This document shows positions 32,200 through 42,623 of a DNA stretch of 64,000 nucleotides, piece by piece; the stretch's first letter is position 1, and each line of letters opens with the position of its first letter. The notes below the pieces were generated by a model. It did no database searches and was not told where the DNA came from. It was given only the letters and a program-made list of their open reading frames with translations. The translations under genes and the position numbers were made by a program. The stretch comes from Desertibacillus haloalkaliphilus (lineage in GTDB: Bacteria; Bacillota; Bacilli; Bacillales; KJ1-10-99), in assembly GCF_019039105.1 (NCBI RefSeq), contig NZ_JAHPIV010000007.1, positions 153,122 to 217,121 of the forward strand, in the 5' to 3' direction.

Positions 32200-32309
32200 C
32201 CATACTCCTCTTTTCTTTTACAGAATCTAAAAGACCTTGTTATAATAATACGTATGTCCAAAAAGAAAAAATCATGAATAACGAAACCAAAAAGAAATGA
32301 GGATGTCTA

Positions 32310-32474
32310 ATGGTAAAATCACAACTCCTACTCATCATCTCCTCACTAATTCTCTCCATTTACCTCATTTGGTCTTATCAACAAAATAACGTCAATGATA
32401 CGATTCTAGGTATACTATTAGTGATAAATACGATTCTTTTCGTGAACTATATTTGGAAAAGAAAAAAACAATAA
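32310..32474 (+). CDS. Small two-helix membrane protein
   Basis: A 54-residue frame follows GAGG by 7 bases. It has two hydrophobic helices (about residues 5-22 and 32-48) separated by a polar turn (SYQQNNVND), and ends in a basic KRKKQ. No family recognised. The topology and ribosome binding site support a real gene. Confidence 0.6.
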   Translation: MVKSQLLLIISSLILSIYLIWSYQQNNVNDTILGILLVINTILFVNYIWKRKKQ

Positions 32475-32496
32475 GAAAATGCCGCCACAAATGACC

Positions 32497-33621
32497 TCAG
32501 TGAGCGGCTTGCTCTTGTTGTTCAAACAACAACAAAATCTCATCAACAATTTGATTGGCTGCGTTCGGTCTTTTGAGTACCCTCGCTTTCTTTTTCATCT
32601 TTTCATTTTGTCTACGGTGATATAACACGCTCTCAATGGTGGTGGAAAGACCCTCGTAATCATTCACATGGACTGCTGCACCATTTTCTGTCAAAAACTT
32701 GGCGTTATGCTCTTCGTGACCAGGAACCGGTTGGAAAATAACGATAGGCGTCTCGCAAGCAAGAGATTCAGCCATCGTCAAACCGCCTGCTTTTGAAAGA
32801 ACAGCATCACTTGCTTTTAGATAAAGCAAAAATTGGTCCGTAAACTCTACTGCTTTCACATCATGTTTACTTTTTTGTTTGAGCAATTGTTGCTTAGCTT
32901 CCATATTGTGACCCGTCATACAAACGATTTGTATTGGCTCGCGCAATGTCTCGAGAGCTCGAATCACTTGCGGATAATTTGTTAAACCGATTCCCCCGCC
33001 GGCAATAAGCAAAATTTTTTTGTTATGATCTAAATGCAAATCATAACGCGCCTTCCATTTTGTTTTCTCTAAACACGGGTGTGTCACAAACGGAATACCT
33101 GTTGAGAAAAAACGCTCAGCCGGAACATTGTAGAGGCTGGCAAACTCATTTGTATCTGCGGACGCGGTGAAATAACCGTCAATTTCCTCACGCACATAGG
33201 CTGGGTGTAGCACAAAATCAGTAATCACTGTATACAATGGCAGATTTAGGCCTTTTTTTTGCTTCATTTTTGCTAAAAATGCCGTAACAAATGGATGTGT
33301 TGATATCATAAAATTACAGCGATGCTCAAGTAACATCGTATAGATCCGTTCCGAAAAAAATGAGCCGAAGCGATCAAGGGCTAAAAATAGCGGATGATCT
33401 TCAGCGTAAAAATAGATCTTACGCCATAAAACCGGACTTAACTTCAACATCTGCAAATAACTTGTCAACATAAATTTATGAAGTTTAGGGCTAATCGCAT
33501 GAAATGTATCAATAAAGTTGGGTTCATACCCCTTTTTCGTAAAAGCATAGTGAAGAGCTTTTGCCGCTTGATTGTGTCCGTGTCCAATCGAAGCGGAAAA
33601 AATATATGGTTGACGTTTCAT
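32497..33621 (-). CDS. Glycosyltransferase of the MGDG synthase/UgtP type
   Basis: The 374-residue protein has the N-terminal MGDG-synthase-like domain beginning ASIGHGHNQAAKALHYA (residues 8-24). A GT28/GT-B C-terminal domain follows, with LLIAGGGIGLTNYP and the nucleotide-sugar site SKAGGLTMAESLACETPIV. Such enzymes transfer glucose or galactose from UDP-sugar to diacylglycerol, giving glycolipids or lipoteichoic-acid anchors. The start ATG has GAGG 8 bases upstream; two upstream ATGs are less well placed. The enzyme is shorter than UgtP-type proteins I know only slightly, so it looks complete. The acceptor cannot be told from sequence. Confidence 0.85.
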   Translation of the reverse strand: MKRQPYIFSASIGHGHNQAAKALHYAFTKKGYEPNFIDTFHAISPKLHKFMLTSYLQMLKLSPVLWRKIYFYAEDHPLFLALDRFGSFFSERIYTMLLEHRCNFMISTHPFVTAFLAKMKQKKGLNLPLYTVITDFVLHPAYVREEIDGYFTASADTNEFASLYNVPAERFFSTGIPFVTHPCLEKTKWKARYDLHLDHNKKILLIAGGGIGLTNYPQVIRALETLREPIQIVCMTGHNMEAKQQLLKQKSKHDVKAVEFTDQFLLYLKASDAVLSKAGGLTMAESLACETPIVIFQPVPGHEEHNAKFLTENGAAVHVNDYEGLSTTIESVLYHRRQNEKMKKKARVLKRPNAANQIVDEILLLFEQQEQAAH

Positions 33622-33769
33622 CTCCATTTCCTCTCTTTCATGATGCAAATCATCAAGAAGTGCGGTTTGAAACAGATCTTATTAAGAAATAGTGTTAGAA
33701 GCGACGTCTATAAACATACACCAAAATCATAATTGGTTAGAACTTCAAGCAAAAAACAAATGCCATTAG

Positions 33770-34834
<1,065 letters not shown>

Positions 34835-34854
34835 AGATATAATAAACGGATATA

Positions 34855-34895
34855 AAAGAAACAGTCGCCTTGGTTGTCATGGCGACTGTTTCTTT
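34855..34895 (+). terminator. Terminator of trpS
   Basis: GAAACAGTCGCC pairs with GGCGACTGTTTC around an 11-base loop, followed by a T-rich stretch. Confidence 0.88.
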
Positions 34896-34962
34896 ATTTA
34901 CCCCAAAAATTTAAACTGTCAAAAAAGGCTTCGTATCGTCCTTGATCTGCTCCTATTCAAAA

Positions 34963-35047
34963 CCTTTAGGCTCCTCGTTCCAACTTCTCCTACTTCAGTG
35001 AATTCACTATAATACTCAATCCTAAAGGCGGTGCGAGTAAGTATTCT
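34963..35047. repeat. Right copy of the dispersed repeat with inverted CCTTTAGG
   Basis: Bases 35018-35047 repeat positions 7-35 of the window with one substitution and one indel. CCTTTAGG upstream is the reverse complement of CCTAAAGG at the start of the repeat, giving a possible hairpin. It occupies otherwise empty space after trpS. Confidence 0.5.
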
Positions 35048-35060
35048 GACCTTACTATAT

Positions 35061-35103
35061 AAAAAAGAAATAGCCTTTGGACAGGTTGTCCAATGCTATT
35101 TCT
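35061..35103 (-). terminator. Terminator of the 37-residue membrane protein gene
   Basis: GAAATAGC/GCTATTTC and an inner TTGGACA/TGTCCAA make a two-part stem with a 3-base loop. On the minus strand it is followed by T6. Confidence 0.88.
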
Positions 35104-35119
35104 CTACTTACCGTTTAAC

Positions 35120-35233
35120 TTAATAACCTTTTTGCTTTTTCCAAACTGATCCTACGAACACACTTAGACCAATTGTTCCAACGAACAATACAATGGCCAA
35201 TGCTTGCATGACTCCATATGCGAAACCATCCAT
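35120..35233 (-). CDS. 37-residue single-pass membrane protein
   Basis: The frame begins with a strong GGGGGAGGG 7 bases before the ATG and is closed by its own terminator. The product is one hydrophobic helix (residues 9-30, ALAIVLFVGTIGLSVFVG) with a short basic tail (WKKQKGY). Such short membrane peptides are often subunits of larger membrane proteins or sporulation products. No family recognised. Confidence 0.65.
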   Translation of the reverse strand: MDGFAYGVMQALAIVLFVGTIGLSVFVGSVWKKQKGY

Positions 35234-35340
35234 CGAAAAACCCTCCCCCTTCTATCTATATGCCTCTTTATTATAGGAAATATTACATTTGAAGTAAATA
35301 ACAATAGGAAAAGGTTTTAAAAGTGATCAAAAGTTTCTAA

Positions 35341-36087
35341 TCACTTGACACTTTCACCGTGTTCAATCTCCCACAACTTCTCAAAAAATGGCTGGCCTTT
35401 TACAATGGCTTCGCACAAATGATAATGGTTGCTTGTCCAACCGTCTTTTATTTCATGATAAAGAGATTGCCACGCTTCCTCCATATCCATCATTTGAATG
35501 TCTAAATAATGATGTGGGCTCCATTCTGTATACCAATAACGGATCTCCGCTGCATTCTTACTTGAATACAATTGATCCAACGCCATGAATAGCAGTTGCT
35601 TGAGTTGACGTTCCTTTCTCGTCAACCCTTTCATCAAGTCTGGGTGTGGGGAAAGAATATGGTACTCTTTCTTTTCAACTGATGATTCAACATCATAAGG
35701 AGTAAAGCCCTCATTCTCTAATAGTTCAAACACAATTTGTTCCTGTCTTGGTGTTAACCTACTCTTTCGGATGGGTGTCTTATACCCTAACGTATCAACC
35801 GCAATAATTCCTTCTCCATTAGTCGCAATGAAACAGTAATCCAACTCAATCCTTGACATATTCTTCCTTAAGTAACTCTTTCGATACACATCATTTAGTA
35901 ACTGCTCCGGTAAATCACAAATATTATTTTCAATGTAATCATACAAAGCATCTGTTACTTTTACGACAGCGGCTTGATCTAACACCTCAATGCGATCTTC
36001 ACTTCTCCATTCATGAAATTCACAGACATTGTAGCCGTTTTCTTCACCCTCAAACCAATTGATCCATACATCCCGAATGTGGACCAT
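35341..36087 (-). CDS. yjbA: UPF0736 family protein YjbA
   Basis: The 248-residue protein matches the UPF0736/YjbA family in size and in its place next to trpS. It is soluble and acidic, rich in Tyr and Trp, with the blocks [22 protein letters not shown] at the N-terminus (residues 7-28) and [17 protein letters not shown] in the centre. In B. subtilis yjbA and trpS are likewise adjacent. Function unknown; a role in sporulation has been suggested for neighbours but not for this protein. Confidence 0.88.
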   Translation of the reverse strand: MVHIRDVWINWFEGEENGYNVCEFHEWRSEDRIEVLDQAAVVKVTDALYDYIENNICDLPEQLLNDVYRKSYLRKNMSRIELDYCFIATNGEGIIAVDTLGYKTPIRKSRLTPRQEQIVFELLENEGFTPYDVESSVEKKEYHILSPHPDLMKGLTRKERQLKQLLFMALDQLYSSKNAAEIRYWYTEWSPHHYLDIQMMDMEEAWQSLYHEIKDGWTSNHYHLCEAIVKGQPFFEKLWEIEHGESVK

Positions 36088-36196
36088 AATTAGCCCCCCT
36101 TACTTTGAATGTTTGTATCATCAGTATAGTCAGAGGGAAACCAGTTTATTCCACAACTACTATATTCATGGTAATAAATTTTTATGAAGATTTTTT

Positions 36197-36403
36197 TTAA
36201 TCTTTTGAAGGATAATAAATACTTAATGTAATTAACAGCAAACCCGCTAGTAATATGTAAAGCTCGATGCGCTTGATCATAAATTGCAAAAAAGAAATAA
36301 AATCATAGCCTGCAGCAAGATAATTTAAGTAAGCAATACAGCTTACTCCTCCGGCAACAGCCAGTCCAAATCCGATAAGCAATAAAAAAAATCGAAAAAT
36401 CAA
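36197..36403 (-). CDS. Small two-helix membrane protein (YjzB-region)
   Basis: A 68-residue product with two hydrophobic helices (about residues 3-25 and 42-62) joined by a polar loop. The TTG at 36403 has AAGGAT 10 bases upstream and yields an N-terminus MIFRFFLLLIGFGLA; an ATG ten codons earlier is the alternative. Position between yjbA and yjaZ recalls small hypothetical genes there in bacilli, but orthology is not certain. Confidence 0.65.
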   Translation of the reverse strand: MIFRFFLLLIGFGLAVAGGVSCIAYLNYLAAGYDFISFLQFMIKRIELYILLAGLLLITLSIYYPSKD

Positions 36404-36502
36404 TGCTTGTCCATCCTTACATTCAGCCACCATTTAGTATTACATCTCATTGCCCTTTACACATCCCTCAAAAATAGTCGTGTGAATTAGATTCGCTCTA
36501 AT

Positions 36503-36531
36503 AAAAAAAATCCCTGCCTTATAAAGGCACG
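36503..36531 (-). terminator. Terminator of yjaZ
   Basis: On the minus strand GTGCCTT and AAGGCA pair around a 3-base loop and are followed by T8 shortly after. It sits directly after the yjaZ stop. Confidence 0.75.
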
Positions 36532-36535
36532 AATC

Positions 36536-37414
36536 CTAGCGTTTTCGGGGTTTTTCTATTTGTTCTACCGGTTGTGCTAAGAACTTCGATCGTTGCAAAA
36601 TTTCCTCTGAAGATAAGCGCAGTAATATTGTTGTTTGATCACCTCGATGGCGTTCTAACAGTGATTTCACAATTTTATAACCAATGCAATAACCGATCCA
36701 TTTCGGTAAGTGAACACTTCCATTTCCATATAAAAATGGCTGGTGGTTTTCATGCCCTTTAAGTTGAAGATTTGGTAAAAAAACTCGTTCCCAAAATGTT
36801 TCTACTTCCTGGTCGTTATAACGTTTAACCCATGGAGCAAGTGCACCTTCTCCAAAGCGTTCGCCAACCGCAGCTTCAGCTAGCCCTTCCACTAAAAGAG
36901 AATCAAGTAGGGAAAGCTCTGTCGCTGATTTATTGAGATAAGATAACCGACAAACATGATGATATTCATGTGTGAGTAACTGACAGACCTCACCCTTACT
37001 AACTTCAGGGGATAAAAATAAAAAAATCTTATCCCGAAAACCAATCCCCATTTTCCCCCCTAATTCATTCATAATCATCGTGTTCCTCATTTCAACTGGA
37101 AAAATAAAAATCGATGCTTTTGGCCCCCTCCAGTTGGAACGCAACCATTTATATTCTTCTTGAACGTACTGCCAACATTTTTTTTCTTCTAGATGAGCAA
37201 CCACTTCCTTTATATTTCCTCCATGATCTGGATGAAATAGTCCTTGGTTTAATAGGTATTCATGAAGATCCATGAATTGAGTTGTCTGAAACGCTTTTGC
37301 AAGTCGCTCAATAATCACTTCTTTTTGAATCATTAATTCACGCTCAAAAATCCCTTTCTTTTGACATCGCTCAGCAAATTCACGGACCCAATTATTTGTT
37401 GCAATGACTCCCAA
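36536..37414 (-). CDS. yjaZ: DUF2268 putative zinc protease YjaZ
   Basis: The 292-residue protein has the zinc metallopeptidase motif HEYHH near residue 149, followed about 30 residues later by VEGLAEAAVGERFG, which provides a third ligand (Glu). This matches the DUF2268 predicted Zn-dependent protease family that includes B. subtilis YjaZ. No signal peptide is seen. The TTG start follows GAGGGGG at 7 bases; an overlapping ATG is out of frame. It closes the block syntenic with B. subtilis. The substrate is unknown. Confidence 0.85.
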   Translation of the reverse strand: MGVIATNNWVREFAERCQKKGIFERELMIQKEVIIERLAKAFQTTQFMDLHEYLLNQGLFHPDHGGNIKEVVAHLEEKKCWQYVQEEYKWLRSNWRGPKASIFIFPVEMRNTMIMNELGGKMGIGFRDKIFLFLSPEVSKGEVCQLLTHEYHHVCRLSYLNKSATELSLLDSLLVEGLAEAAVGERFGEGALAPWVKRYNDQEVETFWERVFLPNLQLKGHENHQPFLYGNGSVHLPKWIGYCIGYKIVKSLLERHRGDQTTILLRLSSEEILQRSKFLAQPVEQIEKPRKR

Positions 37415-37548
37415 ACCATGACCCCCTCATCTGTATTGCTGTATTAGCGTATGCATAACAAAATTGATTGGTCCTGAACCATACTATTTTTTGCAATTTT
37501 CATTATATTAACTACAATAGAAGTAATACAATTAGGGGGGATTTTTAA

Positions 37549-37830
37549 ATGAGTACACAACGAGAAAAACAACTGCAACAATTCTACGAACATATGGTGC
37601 AGCTTGAAGAGCTTGTCGCTACATTAAATGATGAAGCAAGACATTTAGGTAATGAAATGACATTTACGACGTTGCGCCTGTATAAAGAGCAAAATGATCA
37701 ACTTGACGACATTAAAGCCTATTTTGATGAAGTAAACATGGACCCAGAAAAAAACACAACCGAAGAAATTCTTACGGTTGCGTTAAAACAATTTCATGAA
37801 TTTATCACTTCACTTAAATCCGATCGTTAA
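37549..37830 (+). CDS. Small helical hypothetical protein
   Basis: The 93-residue protein is acidic and mostly helical, with no signal, membrane segment or cysteine. It starts at an ATG 7 bases after AGGGGGG. Its stop overlaps the stop of the convergent cytochrome gene by three bases. No family recognised. Confidence 0.7.
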   Translation: MSTQREKQLQQFYEHMVQLEELVATLNDEARHLGNEMTFTTLRLYKEQNDQLDDIKAYFDEVNMDPEKNTTEEILTVALKQFHEFITSLKSDR

Positions 37831-39809
37831 CGTTCTTCACTCGCCGTTAGCGAAAGCAAGTAATCGATCAAAGCCTCTTGATCTTCCTCAGAAAACCCAG
37901 TTGTCTCATCAACCCAATACGTGTGACCGACACCTTTGATATGAACATCTTGTAGGTCGCTTGAGGCTTTGTTCGCGGCAATGACCCTTTCACGCAAGCT
38001 TTGGTCAATCATCGCTCGCAAGCTATTTCTTGGATCTGGCTCAATTCCTTTGTTCAATGTTCCAGGAATCCCTACATCTGTTTTTATGTTAGGTCCAACT
38101 GCTACACCACCATCATGCAAATAAGGCGCAGTATAAGCAAGACCAATTAACCCTTTTACTTTATAACCACCATCTGACCCATCATGCGCATACGCCAAAT
38201 TGATTTGTTCATCATCGAGATGCTCTGTTGGCACTTTTAAAATGTTCGCATCATCAGGCACAGGAACCGGTGTATTTGGTGCATAGTAATATGAGTTATC
38301 AAATATTTCTTGTGTATCCTTAAATGCTTTTGCTCTTGACCCTTCTGTTTGGATTTCCTCTACTGGAATGACGCGATGGTTTGTGAGCGTCTCACCGGCA
38401 TGACATGTACCACATCCGGCTTCATTAAATACCTTACGACCGCGTGCTTTTGTTTCCTCGGTAATCGACTCTTCTTCATACCTCGGCGGAACAAGTGTAT
38501 TTTGATAAGCGGACATCGCATTAATTTGTTCGCCAACGTTAAACCCACGGGAACTAACGACCGTGCCATTTGGTGATATCATCGAAACATTGGGAAACTG
38601 AGGTGGTTTAACCATTTCATTAACACCTGGAACTTCAGGTGATTCATCAACCGTGGCAAGAAACTTTGATGGTTTCTCACCATCATCCGGGTTATAACGG
38701 TATTTTTTTCGCGGTGCATTTTGTAAAATTGTTGCAATATACACTTCTTTATCGATATCAAATAATTCATTGCTCTGCTCGAATTGAGCAAGCGTATCTG
38801 AGTTTTGCGCATGAACATTATTATTTAATGCACTTAACCCTTTAAATGGTCCAACTGAGGCAAACCCAGTCCAACCATACGGGTGATCACCAAGGGTAAA
38901 AGAGTCTGGAATTTGCATTGGATTACTCTCTAGATCCATCGTCGAATCGAAATTTCCGGATGGCCATTTAACAAGTGTCTCATCCACAGCTTCTTCTAAC
39001 GCTTTCGCATCAGGTAACGGCTCTTCTTCCCCTTTGGAATTCATCACCGTTCGCTTCGAATCTCGTATGTATTCTTTTAGTGAATCAACATCTGTGTTTG
39101 TAAAATAAGCAGCTGAATTGGGTGCCATCGCCATGACAAGTCCAGCATTAAAGTCACGATTTGGTGCACCCTCAATCACTTTCCCAGTATTACGATCTAC
39201 AGTTGCGTGACACGCAGCACAACTAACACCTGCTTTTATACGACCATCAGCGAACGTAATTGGCATTCCTAATGGGGTTAATGATCCTTTTGGAACATCT
39301 AATCCTGTATCGACTTTTTCACCTTTTTTATACGTCTTGCCACCAAGGGTAATGTCCTCGGCTAATTCAACTTGTAAATTGTTCGTATGCCCTCCTCGTA
39401 ATTCTAAAATCGCTTTTGAGATGTTTGTAACAGTAATTGGTCCGTCTAAAATTCCCATAATATCGGTCAAAAATTCTTCATTATTGAATGTTTCTTTGTA
39501 AAACATCTCTCTTCCTAAATCAATAAATTCATCATCTACCCTTATCGCACCATAATCTGGTGACAAAACAGCTTGGCCATCTGCTGTTTTCTTCATTTCC
39601 TCCGCCTCATTAGGCTGAATGGTTGTCCCCCATAGGTCGTAAGAATGGAGCTGATTTTCACCAGCAACAGTAGAAACAAATGTCATGCTTTCATTTAACA
39701 CTTGATCTTCTGAAGGGATAAAAGCATATTTTGGTTCAAGAAAATAAACGCCTGCATAAGCAACAATAAGAACAGCTAGAACAATAAAAAAAATCTTTTT
39801 CTTGCTCAT
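37827..39809 (-). CDS. Membrane-anchored dihaem cytochrome c (CCP/RoxA-like)
   Basis: The 660-residue protein has one N-terminal helix (residues 5-24) that anchors it outside the membrane. It carries two c-type haem sites, CAACH at 197-201 and CGTCH at 466-470. The C-terminal part (from about 450) is a cytochrome c peroxidase-like domain with GLAYTAPYLHDGG, which typically carries a distal ligand or diagnostic loop. Size, spacing and N-terminal domain recall the RoxA branch of dihaem oxygenases/peroxidases rather than small CcpA peroxidases. Substrate and function are not known. Cytochrome c maturation (the Ccs or Res system) would be needed. The ATG at 39809 follows AGAGGG; an upstream 43-codon extension was rejected. 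Confidence 0.82.
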   Translation of the reverse strand: MSKKKIFFIVLAVLIVAYAGVYFLEPKYAFIPSEDQVLNESMTFVSTVAGENQLHSYDLWGTTIQPNEAEEMKKTADGQAVLSPDYGAIRVDDEFIDLGREMFYKETFNNEEFLTDIMGILDGPITVTNISKAILELRGGHTNNLQVELAEDITLGGKTYKKGEKVDTGLDVPKGSLTPLGMPITFADGRIKAGVSCAACHATVDRNTGKVIEGAPNRDFNAGLVMAMAPNSAAYFTNTDVDSLKEYIRDSKRTVMNSKGEEEPLPDAKALEEAVDETLVKWPSGNFDSTMDLESNPMQIPDSFTLGDHPYGWTGFASVGPFKGLSALNNNVHAQNSDTLAQFEQSNELFDIDKEVYIATILQNAPRKKYRYNPDDGEKPSKFLATVDESPEVPGVNEMVKPPQFPNVSMISPNGTVVSSRGFNVGEQINAMSAYQNTLVPPRYEEESITEETKARGRKVFNEAGCGTCHAGETLTNHRVIPVEEIQTEGSRAKAFKDTQEIFDNSYYYAPNTPVPVPDDANILKVPTEHLDDEQINLAYAHDGSDGGYKVKGLIGLAYTAPYLHDGGVAVGPNIKTDVGIPGTLNKGIEPDPRNSLRAMIDQSLRERVIAANKASSDLQDVHIKGVGHTYWVDETTGFSEEDQEALIDYLLSLTASEER

Positions 39810-39923
39810 TTTGATCCCTCTTTTTTTGTATATTTTGTTCTTACTATGTTGCAAGGTGTGTAAATCTATGCCAGGATTCGGATATAGTTTTTCATTTAAA
39901 AGTCTAAGGTAAATGAATTCCTT

Positions 39924-39939
39924 ATTGAATAGATTCAAT
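39924..39939. promoter_or_regulatory. 16-bp inverted repeat upstream of the dihaem cytochrome gene
   Basis: ATTGAAT and ATTCAAT flank AG symmetrically. It sits between the cytochrome gene and the divergent 40-residue gene. Operator function is only suggested by position. Confidence 0.35.
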
Positions 39940-39999
39940 CATTGTACAAAATACTATTGAATACATACTAAAAACTTCAATAAGGAAAGGAGTTTACAG

Positions 40000-40122
40000 A
40001 TGAAATCAATTGTCAAAAACGTCTTTTTGGCTTTAGAAGATTTTTTTATTGCTTCGTTTGAACATGAATATGAGCAAATAATTCAAACGACTGAATCCAT
40101 CCATAGTGAAGAACACTCTTAA
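40000..40122 (+). CDS. 40-residue acidic peptide
   Basis: The frame has AAAGGAG 7 bases before the ATG and encodes a helical, acidic peptide with a hydrophobic N-terminal half (VKNVFLALEDFFIASF) and the tail IHSEEHS. It is divergent from the dihaem cytochrome gene. No family recognised; the strong ribosome binding site is the main support. Confidence 0.55.
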   Translation: MKSIVKNVFLALEDFFIASFEHEYEQIIQTTESIHSEEHS

Positions 40123-40208
40123 AAAACTGCCCATTACTATGGATGCTCTTGCCTTTACACCATTAGAACTACCCTCCCGTAGTGGGCGAGCACTTAGGGG
40201 CTAGCGAT

Positions 40209-40239
40209 CCATAAAAAAGCGCAGTCCATCACAAGAACT
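40209..40239 (-). terminator. Terminator of the lipid-kinase-like gene
   Basis: On the minus strand GCGTAGTTC pairs with GGACTGCGC (two G-T wobbles), followed by T6. Confidence 0.75.
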
Positions 40240-40244
40240 ACGCA

Positions 40245-41135
40245 TCAAACGACCTGAAGGGCTTCGCTATGAATCGAAACTGTCACTGGCGTATTGCCGA
40301 TCGTTTCACCATCTCCATGAATAACGATCGGCCTCTCAGACATCACTTCGACATGTTTTCCTCTCAGTGTTGTTACCGCTGGACTACTCGTATGACTACC
40401 ATTGTATACTTTAGGGAATAAACGGAGTAAATGAAACTTTGAGAGGCTATGAACAATACAAATATCAAAGTAGCCGTCAAAATAACTTGCTTCCGGACAA
40501 ATTTGCATGCCACCCCCGCAATAAGGAACATTAGCAACCGTTACAAGCCAGACATCGTCATAAACGGTTACCTCGTCGTCAACCCGAACCGTCACTTTAC
40601 TTGGATGATAAGTTTTTAGTGCTCGAAGCACATTCATACCATAGGAAAGCTTCCCTAACTTCACATAACCAAACCATTTCTTTATGTTAGACTGATTTGT
40701 AAGCTCTGCAACTCTCCCGTCAAAACCAATTCCAACCACTGTAAGACAAAATCGCTGATTGACCTGAAGCAAATCAATTTGCTTTCTCTTACCTACTAGA
40801 ATCCGATCCAAGGCTTGCAGTGGGTCGGATGGGATTTGTAAGGATCGAGCAAAGTCATTACCTGATCCAGCAGGAACCACACCTAACGTAAGCTCAGACC
40901 CAATCAAACCATTAACAACTTCATTGATCGTTCCATCGCCACCAATGGCCACCACCATTTGATCGACAGTTTCTCCGCCCTTCAGTTGAGAAAGGATCTC
41001 ACTTGCATGTTGTGATCGCTCCGAAAAGTACACACGAAAATCAACGTTTTTTTGGATTAAATATTGTTTAATTTTATTCCAACTTCGATTTCCTTTTCCA
41101 TTACCTGAATAACGGTTAACTATAAAATGATACAT
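40245..41135 (-). CDS. Diacylglycerol/lipid kinase family protein (YegS/BmrU type)
   Basis: The 296-residue protein has the DAGK catalytic signature GGDGTINEVVNGL (GGDGT at residues 65-69) and the later GSGNDFARSL motif. The C-terminal all-beta domain ends HGDGE and VSIHSEALQVV. Members phosphorylate diacylglycerol or related lipids with ATP; the physiological substrate varies within the family. GGAGGG is 6 bases before the ATG. Related proteins in B. subtilis are YtlR and BmrU; orthology to either is not decided. It is unrelated to its neighbours by function. Confidence 0.88.
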   Translation of the reverse strand: MYHFIVNRYSGNGKGNRSWNKIKQYLIQKNVDFRVYFSERSQHASEILSQLKGGETVDQMVVAIGGDGTINEVVNGLIGSELTLGVVPAGSGNDFARSLQIPSDPLQALDRILVGKRKQIDLLQVNQRFCLTVVGIGFDGRVAELTNQSNIKKWFGYVKLGKLSYGMNVLRALKTYHPSKVTVRVDDEVTVYDDVWLVTVANVPYCGGGMQICPEASYFDGYFDICIVHSLSKFHLLRLFPKVYNGSHTSSPAVTTLRGKHVEVMSERPIVIHGDGETIGNTPVTVSIHSEALQVV

Positions 41136-41243
41136 CGGTTACCCTCCACTAGTTACTAAGTATCACCATTTTTCCCCAACTTAATTGAAATATTCAAACT
41201 GACCGTTGTGAGTTTCGTTATTATATTCAAACCTGCACCTGAT

Positions 41244-41291
41244 GTCATTAAACAATAGAAATGTTTGATGACGAAACCATTTTTGTATAAT
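41244..41291 (+). promoter_or_regulatory. Promoter and overlapping operator-like repeat of the ADH operon
   Basis: GTCATTAAACA (41244-41254) and TGTTTGATGAC (41262-41272) are inverted with one mismatch. TTTGAT inside the right arm lies 16 bases before TATAAT at 41286-41291, so the palindrome overlaps the -35 element as a repressor site would. Confidence 0.5.
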
Positions 41292-41363
41292 TTTGGATCC
41301 TTTGAATTAAACTAGTAAATATTACAACTAAATTGCATAGTGTTTTTGAAGGAGGTGATGATT

Positions 41364-42587
41364 TTGAAATCGTTACAATTTGATTACAGTGTTCCACGTT
41401 ATGTCATTACGAAAGCTCTCGGTCGTTATAAACCCTCTCTTTATTGGGATTCTCGCCTATCTTGCCTACGCCTACGAGACGTACCTGAACCAGTGCTCCC
41501 AACACAAGATTGGGTAAAAATCGATGTCAAATATGGTGGGATTTGTGGGAGCGATCTTAATTTAATTTCATTAAATGACAGCCCGGCAACTTCGCCCTAT
41601 GCCTCTTTCCCCTTTACGATCGGTCATGAAATAGTCGGGAAAGTCGCAGACATTGGGAGAAACATTAGCGGTATAGAAATCGGTAGCCGAGTAGCCATTG
41701 ACCCAGTCCTGTCATGTCAGGCTAGAGGATTCACAAATCCTTGTCCTGCCTGTCAGCGCGGTGATTTTAGTTTATGTAACCAAAAAACAGATGGTGATAT
41801 CTCACCTGGATTACTCATAGGCGCCTGTCGTGATACTGGGGGAAGCTGGGGACCTTCACTTGTCGCTCATAAAAGTCAAATCATCCCATTACCGGACGAA
41901 GTCGACGATTCAAATGGAGTCCTTGCTGAACCTTTTAGCTGCGCTTTACATGCTGTGTTACGAAATCCACCGAAGGATGATGATACCGTTCTCGTAATCG
42001 GGGCAGGGGTGATCGGAATTGGAGTCATTGCTGCCATACGAGCATTAGGGATTCAAGCGCGGATCCTCTCACTCGTCAAACATCCATTTCAAGCGAAGCT
42101 AGCCCAACATTACGGTGCGGACCAAACCATTTTCCTGACTCGATCGAAGGATTATATTCATGAAACAGCCGAACATCTCAAAGCAAGAGTGTTTAAACCC
42201 ATATACGGATACCCTGTCGTTGAAGGTGGCGCTTCGCTCGTTTTCGAATGTGTCGGCCGTAAACAAAGCATGAATGATGCGCTCCGCTTAACTCAAAGTG
42301 GGGGTAAGGTCGTATTGTTAGGTTTGGCAAGTATAATGGATGGGATTGACTGGACCTCAGTTTGGCTCAACGAACTTGAAGTGAAAGGTAGTTTCGCATA
42401 CAGTACGGGCCATTACCAAGGCCGAACGATGAGGACATTGGACATCGCGGTTGAGTTAATGCGCTCCGGGCACGTTGACCTATCACCATTAATTACACAC
42501 CGTTTTCCAATTGAACAATATAAAGAAGCACTACAAACCGCGACGAAAAAAAGCAACCAAGCGATCAAAGTAGTCTTCGAACATTAA
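41364..42587 (+). CDS. Zinc-dependent alcohol dehydrogenase, MDR superfamily
   Basis: The 407-residue enzyme is a medium-chain dehydrogenase with catalytic Zn ligands Cys61 and GHE (87-89). The four structural-Zn cysteines are Cys118, Cys127, Cys130 and Cys138, and the NAD(P) fingerprint GAGVIG lies at 213-218. It is longer than typical ADH by about 40 residues because of extra loops (residues 1-45). The TTG at 41364 lies 7 bases after AAGGAGGT; an ATG inside the ribosome binding site was rejected. It is followed 36 bases later by a class II aldolase-like gene, suggesting a joint polyol, sugar or aldehyde pathway; the substrate is not predictable. Confidence 0.88.
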   Translation: MKSLQFDYSVPRYVITKALGRYKPSLYWDSRLSCLRLRDVPEPVLPTQDWVKIDVKYGGICGSDLNLISLNDSPATSPYASFPFTIGHEIVGKVADIGRNISGIEIGSRVAIDPVLSCQARGFTNPCPACQRGDFSLCNQKTDGDISPGLLIGACRDTGGSWGPSLVAHKSQIIPLPDEVDDSNGVLAEPFSCALHAVLRNPPKDDDTVLVIGAGVIGIGVIAAIRALGIQARILSLVKHPFQAKLAQHYGADQTIFLTRSKDYIHETAEHLKARVFKPIYGYPVVEGGASLVFECVGRKQSMNDALRLTQSGGKVVLLGLASIMDGIDWTSVWLNELEVKGSFAYSTGHYQGRTMRTLDIAVELMRSGHVDLSPLITHRFPIEQYKEALQTATKKSNQAIKVVFEH

Positions 42588-42623
42588 TGATTAAGATAAA
42601 AAATTCAGCATGGAGGGATCAAC

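Noticed and set aside
40130-40216. Nested ATGGAT/ATCCAT structure as a small RNA
   Set aside because: The inner pairing is weak and a normal terminator for the lipid-kinase-like gene overlaps it; not enough support.
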